Assembly: GCA_043775075.1 (NCBI GenBank) | Contig: JAYVSS010000135.1 | Coordinates: 1 to 25,724 of the forward strand | Source of the DNA: JANLQX01 sp043775075 | GTDB lineage: Bacteria > Actinomycetota > Acidimicrobiia > Acidimicrobiales > JANYDT01 | Length of the DNA stretch: 25,724 nucleotides | Direction: 5' to 3' | Shown here: positions 1-7,769 of the stretch, in pieces | How positions within the stretch are numbered: position 1 is the first letter of the stretch | Layout: each line of letters starts with the position of its first letter | Made by a program: the position numbers and the translations under genes | The notes under the pieces: model-generated | Databases searched by the model: none | The model's input: the letters and a program-made list of their open reading frames with translations, nothing else | Told to the model about the DNA's origin: nothing

Positions 1-2474
1 CCGTTCGAGCCGACCTGTTGCGGCGCCTTGTTCTGGCTGATCGTTTCGGGCTCGAAACGGCGATGACGATTGATGCGGTGCGCGGCGGCGCTCGGGTGCT
101 TGAGGTTCCCGTGGATTTCGATCATCGACATACCGGTCGGGGCCTTTCCGGATTTGTCCATCGGGGCCGCCAGGGTCTCGACATTTTCCGCGCGTTGTGG
201 TCGCGCCGCACCACATCATCTGTGCGCATAGCATTGATGGTAGTCGTGGCCTCCTTGTTCCTCGCGGTTTCGCTCATTCGGTCCGGCAGCTTCGAACCTT
301 CGAGCGTGGGGGCATCAAGCACGGCGAAACGGGTCGTGTTCTTTGGGATTCCGAGGGTGGCGCTCGATGATCTCCAGGTCGGTAACACGCCGTCTCTCGA
401 TCGACTCATTGCCACCGGGGCTATCGCCGCAACCAGCGTTCGTACGGTGTCTGGCCGTCCTTCGTCAGTCGAGAGCTATGCCTCGCTCGGCGCCGGCGGG
501 AGAGTGCGTGCCGGTGAGCCGGCCGCCGACGCATATGCCTCGGCGGACAAGGTCGGACTGCTCACGGCGTCCCAGGTCGCAGAGCTGCGCTCGGGACTGC
601 CTTCACGGGGATCCGTCGTCGTAATCGGTTTGGCCGAAACGATCGCCCTGAACCAGCGCAAGTTCCTTTCAACGTTGCCCGGAGCACTCGGGGAAACGTT
701 ACGGGTCGCCGGCAAAACGACGGCCGTCGTGGGGACGTCCGATACCGGGATAACGACCCTGGATCCGGACGCCGGGCTCCAGCGCCCCACTGCCATCGCG
801 CTCGCTGACCTCTCCGGCTCAGTCACCCACGGCACCGTTACCGATCTTCTCGTCCAGGACGCGACCAAGCCCTTTGGGGTGACGATCGATCGCCGTCGTT
901 TCGTGGCCGCGTCCGTCAAGGCCATCGGCACGAGCGATGTAACGGTTCTTGATCCGGGGGAAATCGATCGCGCCTTTGCGTTCAAAAGCGTGATTACACA
1001 AGATCGGTTCGAAGCATTGCGGGTTGGCGCGCTCAAACGAACGGATGCCTTGATCGGGGACATCGTGAAATCGCTGCCTACGGACACGTTGCTCATCGTT
1101 GCCAGCGTGCGTCCCCCGACCAACCGGTGGGAGCTCACTCCCACGATCCTCTGGGGAGCCGGAGTACAACGGGGATACCTTCATTCGACATCGACGAAGC
1201 GTTTGGCGCTCGTCACACTGACCGATTTGGCGCCGACGATTATTGCCAGCCTCGGTATCGATCCGCTGGGCAACGCCAGCAGCGCCGACATGGTTGGACA
1301 TGCACTGCGGTTCCACCCGACAAACAGCGATGCGAGCATGGAACGGCTGCGGAACATGAATAGTCTCGCAGGCTACCGAGAGCGTATCTATCTGCCGCTC
1401 ACCAAGGGATACGTGATTTTTCAGGTAATCATCTATCTCCTGACGATGTTGCTGTTCTCGTCGCGCGGTTCGGTGGGATCGATGCGTGCGGCCCTGACGT
1501 GGATAGTGCTGTTCATTGCGGCGTGGCCGCTCGGCACCTTCGTGTTCCGTATGGTGCCGCATGCGTGGGTCCTCGGCCCGTTTGGCGCGCCCGTGATGAT
1601 TGCCATTGACCTTGTTCTCGTTGCTGCGGCACGCCGCGCTCGGCGCCACCGCCTTAGCCCATTGTCGTGGATTCTCTTTGCCACAATCGCAGTCAACGTT
1701 GTTGACATTTGTTCAGGCGCGGCGTTGCAACAGTCGAGCATCCTCGGTTACTCGCCTCATACAGCGGCACGATTCACCGGAATTGGCAATGCTGCATTCG
1801 CCGCTGTGGCCTCGACAACGGTGCTCTGGTCGTGCATCCATGTCCACTACGCCCCGCGACGTCGTGAAGCGCTCATCGGTGCTGGACTCGTGTGCGCCGT
1901 CGTGCTCGTGGCCGACGGCGCACCGTTCCTGGGGTCAGACGTTGGTGGCATCTTAACGCTCGTACCTGTTTTTGGGCTCTTGCTCTTTTCAATGTCAGGC
2001 CGAACGCTGCGATGGAAAGCGGTAACAGCCGCTGTCGGCGCCACGGTGGGCGCAGTTGGTTTGGCCGCGGTGCTCGACTACTCGCGCCCGGCCGAATCAC
2101 GTACTCACCTAGGCCGCTTAGTCGCCTCAATGCTCGGTCACGGGAGTGGTTCGTCAACGTTTTTTACGACCGTGAATCGTAAACTGGCGACGAATATTCG
2201 GGTGTTTACCGGTTCCTTCTGGACGTGGATTGTGCCGATTATCGCCATTCTTCTCCTCTTCTTCCTCGTCGTTCAGCGAGGGTGGGAGCGCGATATTTCG
2301 AGTGGAACGGCGTTGCGGGCAGGTGTCGTTGCGGCGCTGTTGTGTGGGCTTCTCGGATTTGCCGTGAACGATTCCGGAACCGTGGTGACGGCGCTCGTCT
2401 TCGTGTATCTCGGGCCATTCATTACCTTGCTTGCATTGCAGCGAGACGACGATCCCCAGGTTCTGACCGGCTGA
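1..2474 (+). CDS. Glycosyltransferase-2 C-terminus fused to a large polytopic membrane protein (partial, 5' end outside window)
   Basis: The frame is open from the left edge (codons start at base 3), so the true start lies upstream. The first ~64 residues look like the C-terminus of a dolichyl-phosphate-mannose-synthase-type GT2 enzyme: a GLETAMTIDA stretch, then VPVDFDHRHTGR and a basic GFVHRGRQG segment. With no stop the frame continues into a membrane helix (about bases 222-280) and an extracytoplasmic region with alkaline-phosphatase-superfamily flavour (TPSLDRLIATGA, SYASLGAGGR, later TDLAPTIIASLGI). The metal-binding Asp expected near its start is not evident (VVFFGIPRV). About eleven further hydrophobic helices follow from base ~1400, with GIGNAAFA, GSDVGG and NDSG motifs that I associate with a conserved actinobacterial membrane-protein family. 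It probably acts in cell-envelope glycan assembly, but that is inferred from the domains and from the next gene. The stop overlaps the next start (TGATG). The GT2 assignment is fairly secure; substrate and product are unknown. Confidence 0.72.
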   Translation, partial: VRADLLRRLVLADRFGLETAMTIDAVRGGARVLEVPVDFDHRHTGRGLSGFVHRGRQGLDIFRALWSRRTTSSVRIALMVVVASLFLAVSLIRSGSFEPSSVGASSTAKRVVFFGIPRVALDDLQVGNTPSLDRLIATGAIAATSVRTVSGRPSSVESYASLGAGGRVRAGEPAADAYASADKVGLLTASQVAELRSGLPSRGSVVVIGLAETIALNQRKFLSTLPGALGETLRVAGKTTAVVGTSDTGITTLDPDAGLQRPTAIALADLSGSVTHGTVTDLLVQDATKPFGVTIDRRRFVAASVKAIGTSDVTVLDPGEIDRAFAFKSVITQDRFEALRVGALKRTDALIGDIVKSLPTDTLLIVASVRPPTNRWELTPTILWGAGVQRGYLHSTSTKRLALVTLTDLAPTIIASLGIDPLGNASSADMVGHALRFHPTNSDASMERLRNMNSLAGYRERIYLPLTKGYVIFQVIIYLLTMLLFSSRGSVGSMRAALTWIVLFIAAWPLGTFVFRMVPHAWVLGPFGAPVMIAIDLVLVAAARRARRHRLSPLSWILFATIAVNVVDICSGAALQQSSILGYSPHTAARFTGIGNAAFAAVASTTVLWSCIHVHYAPRRREALIGAGLVCAVVLVADGAPFLGSDVGGILTLVPVFGLLLFSMSGRTLRWKAVTAAVGATVGAVGLAAVLDYSRPAESRTHLGRLVASMLGHGSGSSTFFTTVNRKLATNIRVFTGSFWTWIVPIIAILLLFFLVVQRGWERDISSGTALRAGVVAALLCGLLGFAVNDSGTVVTALVFVYLGPFITLLALQRDDDPQVLTG

Positions 2475-3358
2475 TGCTCATCGACATTGTCGCCGCCATC
2501 GGGTGGGGAGCAATACTCTGCGCGCTTGCGACCCGTCTCGTTCGACCGATTCTTGGCGGAACGGCTTTTCGTCGAACGAACTATCGCGGCGCGGAACTCG
2601 GTGTCGGTAGCGGGCTCATTTTGGTGGTCGCGTTGCTCTTTTCGGGCGCGGTTGGCGCAACCTTGATCGTGGCTCAACCACGTGCTGGCTGGCGATTCGC
2701 GGAGGTGGCGGTGGCATGCTCAGCGGCGATCGTTCCCGTCATTGGGTTCGCCCTGCTGGGGATGCTTGACGACCTTGGCGCCACCGGGTGCACCCGGGGG
2801 TTTCGTGGTCACCTTCGGTCGGTGGGCCGTGGAGAACTTTCGACCGGGGCGCTGAAACTATTTGGCGGCGCCGCATTTGCGGTGTGGGTGGCCGGAACGT
2901 CGCTCAAGCCCGAAACCCATTTGCCGTTGCTCTGGCTACTCATCAATGGAGCGATCATCGCCCTGTCGGCGAATGTGGCAAACCTCTTCGATCGGTCGCC
3001 GGGCCGGACGCTTAAAGTAAGCATACTTAGTTTGGTGGTGATTCTGCTTGGCATGATCATCGGCGGTTGGCGAGAAGAAAGTGCCTACGTTCCATTCGTG
3101 CTGGGCGTTGTGCTGGTCTTGCTGCGAGATGATTTGCGCGAAGTCTCCATGCTTGGCGACACCGGATCGAATCCGCTCGGGGCAGTCGTTGGTTTTGCCG
3201 TACTTCATTTCGACCACTCGGTACGCCTTGGGCTACTGGCACTGCTTGTCGCTCTGAATGCTGCGAGCGAAAAGGTGTCCTTCTCCCGGGTCATCGACCG
3301 GACGCGCCCTCTGCGGTGGATCGATCGGCTCGGCACGCGCCGAAAACGCCAGTCCTAA
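2474..3358 (+). CDS. MraY/WecA-like glycosyltransferase family 4 membrane protein
   Basis: This is a polytopic protein of 294 residues. Its ATG overlaps the upstream stop (TGATG), so I chose it over a longer in-frame extension that would run back inside the preceding gene. Family signatures are the aspartate pair in GMLDDLGA (Asp99/Asp100), NVANLFDRSPGR (Asp173) and the LGDTGSNPLG loop (Asp229). These match the polyprenyl-phosphate sugar-1-phosphate transferase family (MraY, WecA, TagO), which load a nucleotide-activated sugar phosphate onto undecaprenyl phosphate. The loop that normally reads N-x-x-D-G-x-D-G is NLFDRSPGR here, and the His-rich loop of MraY is not apparent, so this is not a standard MraY. 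It belongs to a divergent MraY-like subgroup whose substrate I cannot name. Coupling to the GT2/membrane gene suggests a shared role in envelope polymer synthesis. Confidence 0.75.
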   Translation: MLIDIVAAIGWGAILCALATRLVRPILGGTAFRRTNYRGAELGVGSGLILVVALLFSGAVGATLIVAQPRAGWRFAEVAVACSAAIVPVIGFALLGMLDDLGATGCTRGFRGHLRSVGRGELSTGALKLFGGAAFAVWVAGTSLKPETHLPLLWLLINGAIIALSANVANLFDRSPGRTLKVSILSLVVILLGMIIGGWREESAYVPFVLGVVLVLLRDDLREVSMLGDTGSNPLGAVVGFAVLHFDHSVRLGLLALLVALNAASEKVSFSRVIDRTRPLRWIDRLGTRRKRQS

Positions 3359-3381
3359 CGGTTCGTCGGTGGGTTCCGGGT

Positions 3382-3387
3382 TAAGGT
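3382..3387 (+). promoter_or_regulatory. Putative -10 box (TAAGGT) for pyrG
   Basis: TAAGGT lies in the 37-bp gap after the MraY-like gene and ends 8 nt before the GTG of pyrG, matching the TANNNT-N8-start layout seen at other unit-leading genes in this window. No good -35 is visible. The overlapping AAGGTG (3383-3388) could instead be a ribosome binding site 7 nt from the GTG, so the role is ambiguous. Confidence 0.4.
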
Positions 3388-3395
3388 GTAGTTCC

Positions 3396-5072
3396 GTGGC
3401 TAAGCACATCTTCGTGACGGGCGGCGTGGCGAGTTCCCTGGGAAAGGGGATTACTGCGGCATCTTTGGGTCGGCTCTTGAAGCAGCGGGGACTCCGAGTG
3501 ACCATGCAAAAGCTCGACCCGTACCTCAACGTTGACCCGGGGACGATGAACCCGTTCGAACATGGTGAGGTATTCGTCACCGCCGACGGCGGCGAGACGG
3601 ACCTCGATCTCGGGCACTACGAGAGATTCATCGACGTTGACCTTCCCCGCAATAGCAACGCCACGTCGGGATCGATCTACCAAACCATCCTCGCCAAGGA
3701 GCGTCGTGGTGACTATCTCGGAAAGACCGTTCAGGTCATTCCTCACGTGACAGACGAAATCAAGCGCCGAATCCTCGCCCTTGCTACCGACGACATTGAT
3801 GTGGTGATCACTGAGGTCGGGGGAACGGTCGGCGACATCGAAATCCTCCCGTTTCTCGAAGCGATCCGCCAGGTCCGAAAGCAGGTCGGGCGAAGCAACG
3901 TCTGCTACCTCCACGTGACGCTGCTCCCGTTTATCGGTCCGTCGGGCGAACAGAAAACCAAACCAACGCAGCACTCTGTGACTGAACTGCGGGCCCGTGG
4001 CATCCAACCAGACGTGATTGTGTGTCGGAGCGACCGCCCGATCCCCGCGGACATCAAACGCAAGATCAGCGGTCTGTGTGACGTTGAGCCAGAGGCAGTG
4101 GTCAGTGCAACCGATGCCAGCTCTCTCTACGAGGTTCCGATCATGCTCCATGACGAGGGACTCGACGCGTTCGTTTGCGACATACTCAAGATCGATCTCG
4201 TCACCCACCCGATTGATCTTGAGAACTGGAAGGCGCTGGTTCGTCGCGTTGGTTCGCTTCAGGGTGCAGTCCGCATTGGGCTGATCGGGAAATATGTGAA
4301 CTTGGTTGATGCCTATCTCTCGGTCGTTGAGTCCCTTCGTCACGCCGGGGTGTTTCATGGCGTCAATGTGGAAATTGAGTGGGTGCAGGCAGAACAGGTG
4401 CCCGATCTACTCCGAGATGGAAAGCTCAGTGACCTCGACGGCATTGTGATTCCAGGCGGATTCGGCGAGCGCGGTATCGAGGGGAAGATTGCCGCAGCCT
4501 CATGGTCACGGGAACACGGTGTTCCGTGTCTGGGCATTTGTCTCGGATTGCAGGTCATGGTCATTGACTACGCCCGCCATATCCTCGGTTTTGCCGACGC
4601 GAACTCGAGCGAGTTTGACCCGTTGTCGAACCACCGCGTGATCGATCTGATGGACGAACAGCGTGAAGTGGTGGAGAAGGGCGGAACGATGCGGCTCGGT
4701 ACCTATCCGGCCACGTTGCGCGCTGGTTCTCAAGTCCATGCGGCGTACGGTCGAGAGGTCGTCTACGAGCGCCATCGCCATCGCTACGAAGTGAATCCCC
4801 GCTATCACCGTCGCCTCGCCGACGGCGGGCTCACCCTTTGTGGTATGTCTCCGGATGGTCGCCTGTGCGAGTTCATAGAGCTTGATTCCCATCCTTTCTG
4901 GGTCGGGACCCAGGCCCACCCGGAGTTCCTGTCGAGGCCGGAACGCTCGCATCCATTGTTTCGAGAATTGATCGCCGCCGCCATGGCTCGCTCGGAGGGT
5001 CGTCAGCCCCGGCTTATCGATCTGGATCGGCTCGACGGCGACTCGTTTCAATCGCAGGGAGTGTCCCGATGA
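3396..5072 (+). CDS. pyrG: CTP synthase (glutamine-hydrolysing)
   Basis: The product converts UTP to CTP using ATP and glutamine-derived ammonia, the last step of de novo cytidine nucleotide synthesis, in the cytoplasm. The N-terminal amidoligase domain begins AKHIFVTGGVASSLGKG, the signature P-loop region. The C-terminal class I glutamine amidotransferase domain has the nucleophile Cys382 in GICLGLQ and the His508/Glu510 pair in AHPEFLSRP, so both active sites look complete. Length (558 residues) is normal for the family. The GTG at 3396 was chosen because homology starts immediately after it; the frame stays open upstream to 3258 but that extension is non-homologous and overlaps the preceding gene. 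The stop overlaps the next ATG (ATGA), implying translational coupling to the NUDIX gene. The same order, pyrG-NUDIX-xerD, is found in mycobacteria. Confidence 0.97.
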   Translation: MAKHIFVTGGVASSLGKGITAASLGRLLKQRGLRVTMQKLDPYLNVDPGTMNPFEHGEVFVTADGGETDLDLGHYERFIDVDLPRNSNATSGSIYQTILAKERRGDYLGKTVQVIPHVTDEIKRRILALATDDIDVVITEVGGTVGDIEILPFLEAIRQVRKQVGRSNVCYLHVTLLPFIGPSGEQKTKPTQHSVTELRARGIQPDVIVCRSDRPIPADIKRKISGLCDVEPEAVVSATDASSLYEVPIMLHDEGLDAFVCDILKIDLVTHPIDLENWKALVRRVGSLQGAVRIGLIGKYVNLVDAYLSVVESLRHAGVFHGVNVEIEWVQAEQVPDLLRDGKLSDLDGIVIPGGFGERGIEGKIAAASWSREHGVPCLGICLGLQVMVIDYARHILGFADANSSEFDPLSNHRVIDLMDEQREVVEKGGTMRLGTYPATLRAGSQVHAAYGREVVYERHRHRYEVNPRYHRRLADGGLTLCGMSPDGRLCEFIELDSHPFWVGTQAHPEFLSRPERSHPLFRELIAAAMARSEGRQPRLIDLDRLDGDSFQSQGVSR

Positions 5073-5644
5073 TCGAAGAGCGGGGGCTCGGCATCATTCC
5101 CGGGCGCGGGGAGTTCGAGCTTCGATCGTCGAATACCTTGTACAGCGGCCCGATCTTTCGGCTTGTCGACGAACTCTACTTATCGCCCCAGGGCGAGGAA
5201 TTTCGCCGTCAGATTGTTCGACACGACGGCGCAGTGGCAGTGGTGCCAATGCACGACGACCGAACGGTCACGGTGATTCGCCAGTATCGAGCATCGGTAG
5301 GAGAACGACTCCTTGAGATTCCCGCCGGGCTTATCGATCACGTCGGTGAGGATCTCGCCGACGCGGCGAGACGGGAGTTACGCGAGGAGACGGGCTATGT
5401 GTGCGCGCAACTCGATTATCTGTGCACCTATCTTCCAGCGCCGGGCATGACGGATGAGCGGGTCACGATCTTTGTCGCTCGTCAGTTGCGCAGCGGTGCC
5501 GACGAGCGTCACGGTCCCGAGGAGGACGACCTCGTCGTTACCCAGATTTCTCTCGACGATGTGCTCGACGCGATTCGAGACGGGTCTGTGATTGACGGTA
5601 AGACCGCATACGCCCTAACTCTTCTGCTGGCGCAGGGCGCGTAG
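5069..5644 (+). CDS. NUDIX hydrolase, ADP-ribose pyrophosphatase-like
   Basis: This 191-residue NUDIX protein probably hydrolyses ADP-ribose to AMP and ribose 5-phosphate; substrate choice is inferred from subfamily resemblance. The catalytic NUDIX box lies around residues 87-110: AGLIDHVGE, then seven residues, then RELREETGY, with all metal-binding glutamates present. Typical ADPRase features are IRQYR before the box and LPAPGMTDE after it. The N-terminal region (GPIFRLVDE, RQIVRHDGAVAVVP) also fits the ADPRase/YffH group. The start ATG overlaps the pyrG stop (ATGA), with AGGGAG at 5056-5061 as a well-spaced ribosome binding site 7 nt upstream. It corresponds by position to Rv1700 downstream of pyrG in M. 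tuberculosis, which supports the call. Confidence 0.9.
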   Translation: MIEERGLGIIPGRGEFELRSSNTLYSGPIFRLVDELYLSPQGEEFRRQIVRHDGAVAVVPMHDDRTVTVIRQYRASVGERLLEIPAGLIDHVGEDLADAARRELREETGYVCAQLDYLCTYLPAPGMTDERVTIFVARQLRSGADERHGPEEDDLVVTQISLDDVLDAIRDGSVIDGKTAYALTLLLAQGA

Positions 5645-5655
5645 CTCGTCTTCAG

Positions 5656-6603
5656 ATGGTCGGGTCGGCGGTCGTCGCTTCGCACGATTCGGACGATTCG
5701 GTCGAGTCGTTCCTTACCGCCCTCCTGCTCGAACGGGGTAGAAGCGCAAATACCCTCGCTGCATACCGACGAGACCTCCACCGTTACGAAGCGTGGCTTC
5801 GTGAGGAGAGCAAGCGGGTGGGAGACGCTGATGATGACACGATCGCCCGGCACGTCCAGTCGCTACAACAACGAGGATTGGCGACCGCATCGGTCAGACG
5901 GGCGACGATCACCATTCGGTCGTTCTATCGTTGGCGAACGGCGGAAGGAATCACGACGAGTTCGGTTGGCCGGGACGTTCGCGCCCCGAAAACCACCGAC
6001 GCAGTACCGAAAGCGTTGAGCGAAGAAGACATTGTCTCCATGCTCGACGCGTGCGTTTCTATGGACCCCGCGGGGTATCGCGACAGGGCAATTTTGGAGT
6101 TGCTCTATGGCACCGGCATGCGCATCAGCGAGTTAGTCCAACTGAATCTGTCGGCGCTCGACCTCGACGACGGGATGGCCAGGGTGTTCGGCAAGGGGGC
6201 AAAGGAACGCCTTGTGCCGGTTGCCGGATTTGCGATGCGGTCAGTAGTCGAGTGGATGGGCCCGCATGGTCGACCGAGAATGACACCAAAGCGGTGGCGA
6301 ACTCGTACGGACGCCGACGCAGTGTTTCTCAACATGCGCGGAGGACGTCTGACCCGCCAAGGTGCATGGCTCATTGTCAAGAAATACGCCGACCGAGTCG
6401 GGCTCGGCGACGTTGTCCATCCCCATGTGTTTCGCCACTCGTGCGCGACTCACATGATCGAGCATGGGGCCGATATCCGAACGGTGCAGGAACTCCTCGG
6501 GCATGCCTCGCTGACCACCACCCAGCGATATACGCGCGTCACCCCTGATCGTTTGCGGGCGGTGTTCGCCGCCGCCCACCCACGAGCCAAGTTGCAGCGA
6601 TAG
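5656..6603 (+). CDS. xerD: Site-specific tyrosine recombinase XerD
   Basis: This 315-residue protein is a tyrosine recombinase that resolves chromosome dimers at dif. The N-terminal SAM-like core-binding domain (about residues 12-105, including ERGRSANTLAAYRRDL) is followed by the catalytic domain. All six catalytic positions are visible: Arg156 (GTGMRISE), Lys180 (FGKGAKER), His257 and Arg260 (HVFRHSCATH), His283 (LLGHASLTTT) and the nucleophile Tyr292 (QRYTRV). The full catalytic set, length and position directly after pyrG and the NUDIX gene favour the housekeeping XerD over an integrase of a mobile element, and no attachment site or mobile gene is nearby. The ATG is 11 nt after the NUDIX stop, so it is probably co-transcribed. 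The 56-bp gap to the convergent trpS holds no clear terminator. Confidence 0.95.
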   Translation: MVGSAVVASHDSDDSVESFLTALLLERGRSANTLAAYRRDLHRYEAWLREESKRVGDADDDTIARHVQSLQQRGLATASVRRATITIRSFYRWRTAEGITTSSVGRDVRAPKTTDAVPKALSEEDIVSMLDACVSMDPAGYRDRAILELLYGTGMRISELVQLNLSALDLDDGMARVFGKGAKERLVPVAGFAMRSVVEWMGPHGRPRMTPKRWRTRTDADAVFLNMRGGRLTRQGAWLIVKKYADRVGLGDVVHPHVFRHSCATHMIEHGADIRTVQELLGHASLTTTQRYTRVTPDRLRAVFAAAHPRAKLQR

Positions 6604-6659
6604 CAGGAAATGGTACGTGTACAGACGATATCGGAAAGGACAACGCGTTTCGAGTTCGA

Positions 6660-7637
6660 CTACCGAAGGCCAATTGCTTTGTAAGCACGGTCGAGAGTCA
6701 CGCTGGCGATCGATCGAGCACGATCGGCGCTGCGGGCGAGGATGCGATCAGTTTCGGAACGATCTGCTGCAAGTTCGGCGTAGCGCTGCTGAGTGGGCCT
6801 CAGGTATTCGATCAGTGCGGCTGCGGTATCGGCTTTGAGCGGTCCGTACTGCGTGTACTTCGAGGCGAGCATCGCAGGGTCAGCTTCGCCGAGCGATGCC
6901 GCGAGGATGGAGAGGAGGTTGGATACGCCGGGCTTATTCTCCGGGTCGAACCGCACCTCACCGTCGAGGTCGGTAACGGCTCGCTTCACCTTCTTCTCGA
7001 TCTCTTTGGGCGAATCAAGCACTCCGATGGTCCCGGCCGGTGAGGCAGACGTTGACATCTTTGATGTCGGATCTTGCAGATCCATGATGCGCGCCCCCAC
7101 CTTCGGTACGGTGCCGCGAGGGACGATGAAGGTTTCTCCGTATAGGCGGTTGAACCGTTGGGCGGCGTCGCGAGTCAACTCAATGTGCTGGCGCTGATCA
7201 TCTCCAACCGGCACCTCATCGGCGTCGTAGAGCAAAATGTCGGCTGCCATTAGGGCAGGGTACGTAAACAGGCCAGCGAGCACGCTCTCGTCGCTTTGCT
7301 TGCTCGCTTTGTCCTTGAACTGGGTCATTCGGGAAAGCTCGCCGTATCCGACGGTGCACTCCATGATCCAGCTGAGCTGAGCGTGCTCGGGCACGTGGCT
7401 CTGGATGAAAACGGTGCTCACGTCCGGGTCCAGCCCCGCGGCAAGGAGAATCATCGCCGTTTCCCGCGTTTTGTCCCGCAGGACCGCCGGGTCACGGCGC
7501 ACGGTGAGCGCGTGGAGATCGACGACGCCGTGAAAGCTGTTTTCCGTCTGGTCGGCGACCCATCGCATGACTGCACCGACGAAGTTGCCGAGGTGTTTTT
7601 CGCCGGTTGGCTGGATGCAGGAAAGGACGCGCGTCAT
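6660..7637 (-). CDS. trpS: Tryptophanyl-tRNA synthetase
   Basis: This 325-residue class I aminoacyl-tRNA synthetase charges tRNA-Trp with tryptophan. The Rossmann-fold signature is PTGEKHLGNFVGAV near the N-terminus (HIGH-like), and the KMSKS loop reads SKMSTS after LQDP. Further family motifs are DLHALT, SWIMECTVGYGELSRMTQ, YPALMAADILLY and VGDDQRQHIELTRD, the last being the tryptophan-pocket region. Length is typical of bacterial TrpS. The ATG at 7637 directly precedes the conserved TRVLSCIQPTG start. The gene sits alone on the minus strand, convergent with xerD and divergent from scpA, at a place where several actinobacteria carry a parA-like gene. A TAGGAT box 9 nt before the ATG suggests a leaderless transcript. 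The KMSTS variant occurs in other actinobacterial TrpS proteins and does not imply loss of function. Confidence 0.96.
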   Translation of the reverse strand: MTRVLSCIQPTGEKHLGNFVGAVMRWVADQTENSFHGVVDLHALTVRRDPAVLRDKTRETAMILLAAGLDPDVSTVFIQSHVPEHAQLSWIMECTVGYGELSRMTQFKDKASKQSDESVLAGLFTYPALMAADILLYDADEVPVGDDQRQHIELTRDAAQRFNRLYGETFIVPRGTVPKVGARIMDLQDPTSKMSTSASPAGTIGVLDSPKEIEKKVKRAVTDLDGEVRFDPENKPGVSNLLSILAASLGEADPAMLASKYTQYGPLKADTAAALIEYLRPTQQRYAELAADRSETDRILARSADRARSIASVTLDRAYKAIGLR

Positions 7638-7646
7638 GACCTCGCC

Positions 7647-7652
7647 ATCCTA
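7647..7652 (-). promoter_or_regulatory. Putative -10 box (TAGGAT) for trpS
   Basis: On the minus strand TAGGAT ends 9 nt before the trpS ATG. This matches the TANNNT box close to the start seen for other unit-leading genes here and would give a leaderless or nearly leaderless mRNA. No clear -35 is seen. It shares the 132-bp divergent region with the scpA promoter. Confidence 0.4.
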
Positions 7653-7755
7653 GAAGCGCTGAAATCGCGAGGAGGTAGGGAAACCCCCGGTCTGAACCCC
7701 TTGCCGTCAACGGTGGCGTGCATGGCGGGCAAGTCGTCGTCGGAGCGGGCTCCGG

Positions 7756-7761
7756 TAGTCT
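7756..7761 (+). promoter_or_regulatory. Putative -10 box (TAGTCT) for scpA
   Basis: TAGTCT is followed by exactly 8 nt and then the GTG start of scpA. No Shine-Dalgarno sequence lies in that spacer, so a leaderless transcript is likely. No convincing -35 hexamer is visible. Confidence 0.45.
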
Positions 7762-7769
7762 GACTGGCT

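Noticed and set aside
2225..2473. Upstream extension of the MraY-like frame
   Set aside because: It overlaps the end of the preceding membrane protein in another frame, is Arg-rich without homology, and the TGATG start at 2474 fits better.
2784..2797. Perfect 14-bp palindrome CCGGGTGCACCCGG inside the MraY-like gene
   Set aside because: It is within the coding sequence after the DD motif, is not repeated at any other place I noticed, and has no promoter context; a chance event in G+C-rich DNA is likely.
3381..4358. Long open frame antisense to pyrG (325 codons)
   Set aside because: It lies wholly opposite a conserved gene, shows no recognisable domain, and long antisense frames are expected in G+C-rich coding DNA.
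5300..5400. Extra residue in the NUDIX box (six rather than five residues between Gly and Glu)
   Set aside because: As far as I recall the same spacing occurs in other actinobacterial ADP-ribose pyrophosphatases, so it is probably a subfamily trait and not a defect.
5656..6603. Tyrosine recombinase as a sign of a mobile element
   Set aside because: Gene context (pyrG, NUDIX) and the XerD motif set indicate the housekeeping dimer-resolution enzyme; no attachment-site repeat or other mobile gene was seen.
7020..7080. KMSTS in place of KMSKS in TrpS
   Set aside because: This variant is found in other actinobacterial TrpS proteins, and the rest of the active site is intact.
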